This document shows positions 53,436 to 63,273 of a DNA stretch of 64,000 bases, piece after piece. Both the position numbers and the translations under genes were made by a program. The notes beneath the pieces are model-generated. The model was not told where the DNA came from. It saw only the letters and a list, made by a program, of their open reading frames with translations, and did no database searches. This DNA comes from Aculops lycopersici (Eukaryota > Arthropoda > Arachnida > Trombidiformes > Eriophyidae). The stretch covers positions 332,622-396,621 of the forward strand of contig WNKI01000002.1 in assembly GCA_015350385.1 (NCBI GenBank), in the 5' to 3' direction. Each line of letters starts with the position of its first letter. Within the stretch, counting starts at the first letter, position 1.

Positions 53436-55372
53436 TTGCTGTAGACAGTGGAATTCCGTTGATCTATATGCTGGAGATTTCAGATCCAAGGTTAAATTTC
53501 TCCCCTCGACTCGTCAGTTGCGTTATGAGCTTTTGCTTAGTTGATGGAAAAGAAGTGCAGAGTTGGAAGAGAGCAACAGGTTGGTGATGGTCCTGCTGTC
53601 GGCGCCTCCTCGCCGCAAACTGACCACCGAAAGGCCGACTAATACTCATCCGGCTCGCGAAGAGAAAAGACGACCATGATGATGATGATGGTCGTGTTTA
53701 AACGGCAATGAATTGTTGATGGCTCACTCGCAGGTAGTTAGCACCACAGCCGCTAACAACAGCAACAGCAACAACAACAACCACAACCACGACGACGACG
53801 ACGATGACTTGCGATCGATTATTGCGCCTCCATCTTTCTCGCTTGTTAGCTGCTAGTTGTTAGCCGCTGATGCCATCCCACCTGCTCATCCGATTCTACA
53901 AAATACCACCAAAACTGCCATCACCTGCAAATCGCCAACCTGTGTCCACTGGATCCGATGCGATGATGTTACGGCTCTAGATTGACCGGCGCGCTTCCTG
54001 CTCATCGTTTGTCCGTCGTTATCTCGTTGCAACGGCAAGTTGGCCACAAGCTACACTGGATTTTTGCGCCACCGACAAGCACGCACTTGTCGATTCTGTC
54101 TCGCTCTTGAATGAGATTTTCAGAGAAAGAAAAATTTAGTCAGCGTTCCCATTCTCGATCCAAGGCGACTGTTCAACTAACTGACCGCAGAGAACATGTG
54201 AGAAAATCTTACCTGCAACCAAAAGCAATCGAGAAAAAAAACAGAGAGAATTAGAGAAAGGAACTAATCGAGCACAAAATGACTCCGCGACAACATGGTC
54301 TTGCTTTGATGGACTTAAATGACTTTTTTAACTCGGACACTTGACACCAAAACCAGAGGCGACAAAAAGGCAATGGCAGTTCATCAGTCCAAACAGTTTT
54401 AGCAGTCACATCTCAATTATCAGCATCAGCGGCAGCCTTTTTAGTCGGAACGACATAAAGACTAATTGTCACCCTTGGCGCTGGTCAGGTGCGTTTGTTA
54501 ATTAGGCGCACGCAAAGCTACAATTCCATTCAGAGTTCCAGGCTAAACTCCAGGGCGTCCAAGTGACAAGCTGCGGCACACGCAAACACCTCGCCTGATA
54601 TCACCGTCCACCTGAGAAGAGATTCTCTCTCGGCCCTCGGTTCTCGGCCCTCGAAAACAGATGACTGGACTTCAGCCGCCATAACAACGTGAATTCGAAT
54701 GGAAAGATGAGCGGCGATATCATTATTGAAACTCATCATGCAGATGCAATTACCAGCACGACAACTTCGTGCTTATCTCATCTCGATTAACATTCTCCCT
54801 CCGCTTCTTCTCAACTCTAGTCTGGTTTGGTGTCCTTCGCTATATGGTCTACAGTGAGCGCCTTTGAGCCTCTAGAGCGATCCGCTGCTAATGGCCGATA
54901 ATAAGGCATGCGAGAGCAATGCAATCGAGTGGTTGTATCGACGGCGCCTCTAGCCGCCGCCGCCGCCGAGGGCCACTTGGCGTCTCAATTGGCAGCAATC
55001 ATTACATAATAATACCCGCAGCGGCGGCGCCGGCTTCAGATAGGCAGCTAAGGAAAACAAATTTGATTTTGTCAGGCGACCCAAGCGAGCATCTGTCTGT
55101 CTGTGTCTCTTTACCTGTGGCCACCTGACGCCGCTCGCCCACTTGACTGAGCAGCGAGAATTTGCAACAACCGACACCATAACCACCACCACCACTAATC
55201 CCCTATTAGATAGAGCGAGACAGAGGAAGGCATCGGCTTTATTAAACTTCACCTGTCTCCATCATGAGGCACCGAGCGTATCGTTTGGCTCGCAGGTGGA
55301 GCTAACATGCCATATGGTTGCCTGGGATGACGACAAATTGGGCAACGGCAATGGAGATACACGGCAGCGGCG

Positions 55373-55401
<29 letters not shown>
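55373..55401. repeat. (CAG)n trinucleotide array
   Basis: About nine CAG units in non-coding sequence, a slippage-prone tract. Confidence 0.9.
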
Positions 55402-55403
<2 letters not shown>

Positions 55404-58400
55404 GCTTGGAATGATTTGTCAGTTGAGATTCGTGAGAGTGACACTTTTCTATTTATGTAGTCGCTAGCAATACACCAGACCAAGCGTTCTGGGCCACACT
55501 AAGCGGATTGCTCAGTCCCCGGGAGGAAGAGAAAAAACAGACCATCAAACTGGCGACACTCAACAGGTGTCTTGCGGGACTTGGGAGCAACAAGTGGTTG
55601 GAGTGGTTGTGAGATCTCATTTTGTGCGCTGCGTATTCACAGCAGTCGACAGCTACAAGCGCGACAACAACAACAACAACAACAACGCCAATGTCCTCCA
55701 CTACCACAACCGCGAGCCTCAAGTTGGTAAAAAACCAACTTTTTCTCCCACATATAGTCTGGCCACCATCGAGTTTTTCTCTTATGTCACTGTCATGACG
55801 ATTTCGTTGCCATAATAGCAGCAAAATCAGACGATAAAGAGGAGCCACCAAATTAAAGGCCACGAGTCAAGTGGAGTGCAGTGAAGTGAGCTGAAGTTGA
55901 GTCGAGTGGGAAGAGGGAACTTTGAGTTGCGTTGACATTGGAATCTATCTAGTTGATGCTCGACGTAAAACTATTGCTATACCCATGCGCGCCGCTCTCG
56001 GCTGCTGTGACGCAACTACCAACCACTTGCGATCTGTCCACCTCGACCTGTGTTCAGATCGAGGGAGCGAGAGTCACCTGTTATCAAGCAAGCGGATCAA
56101 CAGTTGGCCAGTTTGCCAACTTTCCAGCCAATCTCATGGCTCCTCCATTTGGACTTGTTCTTCAATCTCTCTGCTACAATTTGCACCCAGCGCGCAGTTC
56201 AATGTCGACAAATTTAGATTTGCCCAGTCAGTCAGTCAGTCAGTTGATCGGAATTTGCAAAAGTTGGGCGACGCTAAGGACTCTGAAGCAACAAGTGGAA
56301 ACCAGCTTACCGCTTGGAGCTGAGAATTTTCAAGTTGAAGTTGATGATAATGTTAATTTTTGCCAACTGGACAACCCCACCAAACTTGCAATCAGTTGGC
56401 CGGCTGGCCAGCCACACGCAAGCAAGTTACTGCTTGCAAGTGCTAGCACTAAACGAGAGTTGCTATGGGTGCTACAGGCGCCCAATAGTAGTTATGGTAG
56501 TCGTAGTGGTAGTGGTGGTAGTAGCAGTAGTAGTAGCGGTAGATGTGGCTGTGCAATAACTGCAGCTGCAACAACTTCACCTGTTGCTTCTAGCTTGATG
56601 TCTCAATTTGCAAGGCTAATCACTGGCCAACATCAACAGTTGAGTTAACACAAGTTTGAGACCAGCCACTAAAAGTTGGATTCCTTCAAATTCGCAGACT
56701 TGTTCACGAATTCACGAATCATCGACTTGTAAAGAGGAGAAATTTAGCTTTGAGCTTTATTTGAGCTTGCAAAGTTTGCAGCTGGACTTGCATGGTTCTC
56801 ATCTGCTGTTAGCCTATCAGTTGGACTATCCCATACTCTGACTGCACTGGAATGGAAGAAACGTATCATCATCAGCATCGAGGAGAACAGCGAGGCTAGT
56901 AGTAGTCGTGGTAGTTAGCTAGCCATTAGATTGAAGTCGGCGCCACCACCGGCGTTATGACGACGACGACGACGACGACTATGATAGTGGTGTTTGATTG
57001 GACAACAGGTTGCTCGTGAATGCGCCGCCAACTCGCCACCTCTACGCTCGCGGCAACACCAACTTTACTCTCGGCTGCCCGCGAACCACCAACTAGCAGT
57101 CTTGCCACCATCTCCACTAGTGACCACCACCACCACAACCATTAGTGCTAGCACCTGGACACACAAACCACTTGATGTTGCTCCCATGACTAACACTACA
57201 AATTTGCCGATCCCCCACTTGTTGCTATCTTTATTTATTTCTCTTTCTCTCTCTTTCTCCCTCTCTCGCTCTTTCTCGAATCTCCGCCGGAGGCTTTCGA
57301 CATGGATGGACTAGCTTAATGAACGGAAACGTGAGGCAAGTGGCGGCGCCCAAGTCTCTCATGTTATCGCACTTGTTGTGTCTTTAGCAGCTGAGTAGTT
57401 GCGGATGGATGAGGAGGATGAAAATGTTCAAGTGTTTGTTTATATTTATACATACACATATTACATAGTGGAGGTCGAGTCACAACACCTCTACTACGAC
57501 CATGTGGTTACAACACTAGAGTCCACTCCAAAGCCTTCCATTGCAGCCCCCAACTTGCTGCCAATTTAGTACGAGACACAAGCTGTATGTTGATTCCAGA
57601 GGCATCTAATTCAAACGACTTGCTAGTGGCTAGGCAAGGCCAACAGATAGTTTGCCACTGAAACGTTGAGTTGGGCGCACGATTAATTAGGAATTCATTC
57701 GACGTCGTCATTTATTTCGACAAACTGGGCGGACAAAAACAGCAACAACACCAAACAAATCGGATAAACTCCCCTGGTCAAATGAGCATCTATACCTGAA
57801 GAGAGCTGAGCGAGTGAGTCTATAGTCCGCCTAATGAACTTGCAAGTAACTGAGCGGAGCTAAGCGCAATCAGTTCGCATTCATTTACCTGGCGAGCGAT
57901 TGGGCGCTGCATTTGAATGATTTGCCGGCGGCGGCGGCGGCAGTTACAAATAAGGAGGTAGGCAGGCAAACAAACAAAGAGCCGCAGTCATCGTCTTAGT
58001 CGTCGTGGTCGGCATCGCTTATCTTGAATAGACCATCTCAAAGACTAATGATCGCCAAATCCGCCGCTCAGTTGTGCCATCACCTGGCCGCATTGCTGGG
58101 CGCGAAACCCATAATCTATGCCGCCAGCGCCACTGATTGCTCACCGTCCTTCTGTACATCCCGCTTTTTTCTTCGTCTTACCTGCAAACACAAAACCAAT
58201 TGGGCTAAAAGTGGCAATCAAAGCTCGATGAGTTTCCTCCTCCTCCTCCTCTCAGCGTTTCCTACCCTCTGATGGCTGATAGCTCCCATCTGCTCTCTTG
58301 TCTCCTGACGACCCACTGATGGGAGACACAGGCAGCGACTCCCAAAAGCTGTCATCTCGTGGGTTTAGCTGGACAAATGTTTTAAATTATTCAAATGTCA

Positions 58401-58517
58401 AAGTGTCGTCCAGCTGCAACGGGAAAATGCTAGCGGCTGAACTTGGCGCTTCAGAGTGACAAGCTTGGCGTTGAGAAAAATAGCTTAGGTGTCCATCTTG
58501 TACTTAGACTTTTCCAA

Positions 58518-58544
58518 CTTCTTCTTCTTCTTCTTCTTCTTCTT
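58518..58544. repeat. (CTT)n trinucleotide array
   Basis: About nine pure CTT units near the AT-rich approach to the UGGT gene. Confidence 0.9.
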
Positions 58545-59544
58545 TGGAGGGTTAATTCTATTTGCACAGATGCTTATCTAATACACCTTCTCGCTACTTG
58601 CAAGAGTTAATTCCAATTCACAGTTGACATGTTGAAAAATTATCACCAATTTCCCAGGGACCAGGAAAGTTTGGAGGATAAGCGACTCGGTGTCTTCCCT
58701 TTGAATCTTTCCATTTCAAAGCCCACGGTAGCTGTATCAAGTATCAAGAGATCTATTCAAGGAAGGAAAATTCCATAACTGAGTCAAGGTGGAGCCACCT
58801 GGCGAGCCAGCTTGCCGCCTTCTACCGGTGAAGAAAATCGGTTATTCATTGAGTCGAATCTGAACACATTGGAAAATGGAGTTCTAACTTTCCCACAATG
58901 CCGCTATTTAAGCTTGGTGATAAGCACTTCGCAAAGGTTCCCAAATTAATTTAAGTCGAGCCTCACAAGTATTCCCTATGTTTTAAAACTCTATCACTTG
59001 ACTGTGTGGGGCGATGTTATTAACAAATGTATCTGTATCAAGAGAAGGGTATCCCTGACAAGCTGACCAACCATTCGTTTATTGTTTAGATCAACTCGTT
59101 TCGAGTTCAATCTAAAAATGGTTGACTGTGGGATAAAGATTCCATTCATATTCAAGTGTCAACACAAGAGAAATTGAAACAGGTGGGCGAAGGGCCACAC
59201 ACGATCATAGGAGTAAAGCCATTTGACATCGTTCACCGACAGTGAATCACCGTTGACGCAAACCAGGTGCCGCAAAACAAAGCCAAAACCGCCGGCGGCA
59301 GCGAGCGACGAGAGAGCAACACGCGCGTTCAGCGGCGGACACATGACGCGGAGATGGCCGAATTGACTTTTCGCAAATTGTAAATAATGAGCTCGTTTAA
59401 TTTGCTACATAAAACCAATATTGTTTCAAGATGACCCAATGACAATCGACTCAACTAATTTACTTAAACCAATTATTGCAGCTTGTTGCAACTCAAGCCA
59501 GTTAATACTTGTAAATATCTAACTATCAAATACAATAAAACAAA

Positions 59545-62500
59545 ATGCCAACCAACATAAACGGCAAGGACCGGATTGAGATGTCTCCGAAAGACAAAGA
59601 TATCAATCATTCGAATTATAATATTAATAGGATAGTAATTTTTAGATTTTTACTAATTGTCTCACTCTATTTAACCTCACTCGCAAGCCAAACATGTCTT
59701 TGCAATTCCGATGAACAAACTACCAGCGGAGACACCGATCGACCAGCCTCCACGGTTTCAGTGAATCTCTACGCCAAATGGAGATATACTCCCGTCCACC
59801 TCGAGGCTAGCGAGATGCTTGCCTCCGATAATCAAGAACACTTTTGGAACTATATAAATGCCATCCATGATAAGTACAATTCCACTCGACCCATCAAGAG
59901 TCTCAATTTTGAGCAATTGTACAATGAAGTAGTCGAGGTAGCAGAAGAGATCCTTGACGACTCCTATCAGGTGCCACTACTTAAATTCTCGCTTGCCCAT
60001 CATATTAGTTCACCTATGATTGCAGCTCATGAGCAGATAGCAAGAGATAGATTGGGTGAGAAGATTCACGAATGTAAGGCGCTAATAGAGTTACCCCAAC
60101 CGCCAATAAATGAGAAGCCTCCCGAGGATGAGAGCGATGCTAAATTGAAGGATCCGTATGGAACCAGGAAAACTCATAGTGATGTAAACATCCTCTGTAA
60201 CAGTGATGATGCTTCTATGGTATTTGAGAAAATCCTCTCTACAGATGACTACGTGAAAACCTACTATCAGCCAACAATCTACAAGTCTGATCACATCTAT
60301 TATGCTCACAACAACCCTAAAGCTAAGAAATTCGAGATTTTGACTGCTGTCATTTACGGAGAGATTGGTACCGAAGAGTTCAGGGATCTTTACAACTATT
60401 GCAAGAAGATGGCTGACTTAGGCAAGATGAATTTTGTAGTGAGACATTTAGTCCCTCTTGACTCAAACAACTCAAAAGCACGTAACCGAGTAAGCCTTGG
60501 AGGTTATGGAGTTGAGTTGGCTATCAAGAGTACAGAGTATCGAGCACAAGATGACACTAGAGTTAAGGGTGAGGCTAGTCAACTAGCTGAAGATGAAATT
60601 AGAGGATTCGTAGAAAAACCAGATGAAATCGAAGATTTGGTTTTCAATGAGCTCGCAAAATCTAGCGAAGAATGGAAGAGCACAAATCCACATTTCCACG
60701 AGCAAATCCTTGAGTCCATAAAGCAGATACCATCCATTAATTCTAGCGATATCGAGGACCTCAGTACTCAGGCTGTCGGTCTAATACTCTCAGCGCCAGC
60801 CGAGAAGCAGTTGGCTCTAATGCGAGATCTCAATCAAAACTTTCCAATTGTTGCACAATCTTTAGTTGGCGAGAAGGTAGACGATGATATCCGAAAGGAA
60901 CTCGAGCAAAATCAGATGCTCTTTGCAAGATTTCTTAATCTTGCACCAACTGATGCAGCACTATTCATGAATGGCATGTTCTTTGATGTAGATGCGCTGG
61001 ATATGTTTGCCTTGTTTGAAGTAGTCAAAAATGAGTTTAAGGAATTACATGATGGGACAATCGATTCAACTGAGAGTGATGTCGAACGATTCTTGGACAA
61101 AAGATATGAGGACTTCTATACTAAGATGGTTATAGAACCAGAGAGACCGAATGATCCGTTTCTCAAGATGCAAGTCATTCTAGACCCACTGACACGCGGC
61201 GCTCAGAAAATCTTGCCAATATTGATGATATTTAGAAAGGTCTTCAATATTAAGTTGAGATTTATGTTCAACTGTAACGACAAACATACCTCTCTACCAC
61301 TGAAAAGTTTCTACAGGTTTGTTATTGAGAGTGAACCTACCTTCAAGAATGGACCTAACTCGCCTCCTGTGCTAAGAACTACCTTCAGGAATCTACCAAG
61401 CTCATCCTTGTTGACTCTCAATATGGCAACACCCGAAAACTGGCTGGTTGAATCTGTGAGGACTCCATATGATCTAGACAACATACATCTAGCAGAACTA
61501 GCGGGTCAAAATGTGTATGCCGACTTCGAACTTGAACACCTGTTGCTCGAGGGCCATTGTTTCGATATCACAAACGGAAGTCCACCGAGAGGTTTACAGT
61601 TTGTACTAGGTACGCAAAACAGACCAGCATTGTTTGATACTATTGTTATGGCTAACTTGGGATACTTCCAACTTAAAGCCAGTCCTGGTGCATGGAACTT
61701 GAGGCTTAGAAATGGAAGGAGTGCAGATATTTACTTGATACACCACGTCGATGGAGCTGATTTTATTAAGCACCAAGACCCTAAAACCAAGTCGACCTCA
61801 GTTGTGCCTGCTTTACTCAACGATTTTAGGAGCAGATTCATGAAAATGCGAGTTCACAAAAAGAAAGATCAACGCCACAGAGATTTACTCTCGGACGAGG
61901 ACGAAGAGGACAACAATATTGGCGATATATGGGGTTCAATTCGTGACTCAATGTGGTCTGGATCCCCGGATAGCAAGAGTATTGAGGATGCAACTGACAA
62001 CAAGTTAGCAGATACAAAACTAACACGAACTACAGAGGGCAATCGTCTCAACATTTTCTCACTAGCCTCAGGTCACCTCTACGAGAGACTGGCAAGAATT
62101 ATGATGTTGAGTGTCTTGAAAAACACAAATACTCCTGTCAAGTTTTGGTTCTTGAAAAATTACCTATCGCCTACATTTAAGGACTTTCTGCCCTATTATG
62201 CAGAGAAATACAACTTTGACTACGAACTAGTTCAGTACAAGTGGCCCAGGTGGTTGCATCAACAGAGTGAGAAACAGAGGATCATTTGGGGATACAAGAT
62301 TCTGTTTTTAGATGTACTATTCCCACTTGATGTCAAGAAAATCATATTCGTGGATGCGGATCAAGTTGTTCGAACTGACTTGAAAGAATTACGTGATTTA
62401 GATTTAGGTGGTGCGCCCTATGGTTACACTCCATTTTGTGACAGTAGAACGGACATGGACGGGTTCCGGTTTTGGAAGACCGGTTATTGGAATAGTCATT

Positions 62501-63030
62501 TACATGGAAGAAAGTACCACATTAGCGCCCTGTATGTGGTAGATCTACAGAAGTTCCGTAAGATTGCAGCTGGAGACAGACTCCGTGGTCAGTATCAAGG
62601 ATTGAGCCAAGATCCAAATAGTTTGTCGAATCTTGACCAGGACTTGCCAAACAACATGATTCATCAGGTGGCCATCAAATCCCTACCTCAGGAGTGGCTG
62701 TGGTGCGAGACTTGGTGTAGCGATGAAGAGAAGAAGAAGGCAAAGACGATAGACTTGTGCAATAATCCACAGACGAAGGAACCCAAATTGACTGCTGCTC
62801 GAAGGATCGTCGCCGAATGGCAAGATTACGATGATGAGATCAAGGCAATCTACGAGGAGTTTCTAAAAACACAACACAAGAGAGTTAGTGAAAGCAACAA
62901 GACTGTCCTCGATTCGCACCAGTCTTCGACCAAGTCGTCACTAGATCAGAGCCCCTCCACAAGAGATACCCCATCCAAGAGTTCAAATGATAAACAAGAC
63001 ACAACTGGCGAAAAGCACGAAGAATTATAG
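59545..63030 (+). CDS. Uggt: UDP-glucose:glycoprotein glucosyltransferase with an internal domain deletion
   Basis: The protein is 1,161 residues; the family is normally about 1,500-1,560. The signal peptide is IVIFRFLLIVSLYLTSLA (about residues 31-48), following a long n-region. The first thioredoxin-like part is present (KWRYTPVHLEASEMLA; YGVELAIKSTEYRAQDDTRVKG; DLNQNFPIVAQSL), reaching ALFMNGMFFDVDALDMFALFEV near residue 490. Sequence then passes within about 50 residues to LKMQVILDPLTRGAQKILP, which normally lies some 400-450 residues later, so the end of TRXL2, all of TRXL3 and part of TRXL4 are missing. The beta-sandwich region and the GT24 catalytic domain (from about 836) are intact, with FVDADQ (about 936), DQDLPNN and YGYTPFCDSR. 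It ends in HEEL, an ER-retrieval signal. UGGT reglucosylates misfolded glycoproteins in the ER for calnexin rebinding. The frame is continuous with no stop or frameshift. Confidence 0.95.
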   Translation: MPTNINGKDRIEMSPKDKDINHSNYNINRIVIFRFLLIVSLYLTSLASQTCLCNSDEQTTSGDTDRPASTVSVNLYAKWRYTPVHLEASEMLASDNQEHFWNYINAIHDKYNSTRPIKSLNFEQLYNEVVEVAEEILDDSYQVPLLKFSLAHHISSPMIAAHEQIARDRLGEKIHECKALIELPQPPINEKPPEDESDAKLKDPYGTRKTHSDVNILCNSDDASMVFEKILSTDDYVKTYYQPTIYKSDHIYYAHNNPKAKKFEILTAVIYGEIGTEEFRDLYNYCKKMADLGKMNFVVRHLVPLDSNNSKARNRVSLGGYGVELAIKSTEYRAQDDTRVKGEASQLAEDEIRGFVEKPDEIEDLVFNELAKSSEEWKSTNPHFHEQILESIKQIPSINSSDIEDLSTQAVGLILSAPAEKQLALMRDLNQNFPIVAQSLVGEKVDDDIRKELEQNQMLFARFLNLAPTDAALFMNGMFFDVDALDMFALFEVVKNEFKELHDGTIDSTESDVERFLDKRYEDFYTKMVIEPERPNDPFLKMQVILDPLTRGAQKILPILMIFRKVFNIKLRFMFNCNDKHTSLPLKSFYRFVIESEPTFKNGPNSPPVLRTTFRNLPSSSLLTLNMATPENWLVESVRTPYDLDNIHLAELAGQNVYADFELEHLLLEGHCFDITNGSPPRGLQFVLGTQNRPALFDTIVMANLGYFQLKASPGAWNLRLRNGRSADIYLIHHVDGADFIKHQDPKTKSTSVVPALLNDFRSRFMKMRVHKKKDQRHRDLLSDEDEEDNNIGDIWGSIRDSMWSGSPDSKSIEDATDNKLADTKLTRTTEGNRLNIFSLASGHLYERLARIMMLSVLKNTNTPVKFWFLKNYLSPTFKDFLPYYAEKYNFDYELVQYKWPRWLHQQSEKQRIIWGYKILFLDVLFPLDVKKIIFVDADQVVRTDLKELRDLDLGGAPYGYTPFCDSRTDMDGFRFWKTGYWNSHLHGRKYHISALYVVDLQKFRKIAAGDRLRGQYQGLSQDPNSLSNLDQDLPNNMIHQVAIKSLPQEWLWCETWCSDEEKKKAKTIDLCNNPQTKEPKLTAARRIVAEWQDYDDEIKAIYEEFLKTQHKRVSESNKTVLDSHQSSTKSSLDQSPSTRDTPSKSSNDKQDTTGEKHEEL

Positions 63031-63273
63031 GTTCATATCAAATCAAGTAGAGTAGTAAACTGTTAACTTCTGATCATAACCAGATCTCCTCGATCGCAAT
63101 CTCATCATCAGTGATGTCAATCTATGAATCTTTAATGATGAATATCCTAATATTGCTCTCTTACACAACACAGAGTTTAGACGAAACTGATTATGCTCAA
63201 GCATCCAGTTCCGGCTTGTATTTCCCCTCCCTCCTTTCGGTCCGATCAAAAATATTATTATCTTAATGTTACT

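Larger units (their letters stand above)
44585..59544. other. 15-kb non-coding block between the Gli/Ci-like gene and UGGT
   Basis: No exon with recognisable similarity was found on either strand. It is dense in the dispersed word (exact copies at 44786, 48377, 48406, 51928, 52146, 53390, 55561, 55588, 56289, 56578, 57216 and 57370) and in CAGGTAA/TTACCTG. It carries many microsatellites. It probably contains the promoter and enhancers of the Gli/Ci-like gene and the UGGT promoter. Open frames up to 231 codons (55953-56648, plus) look random. Confidence 0.5.

Noticed and set aside
55953..56648. 231-codon plus-strand open frame
   Set aside because: It has no recognised domain, serine-repeat runs and no splice or start context; the region is stop-poor.
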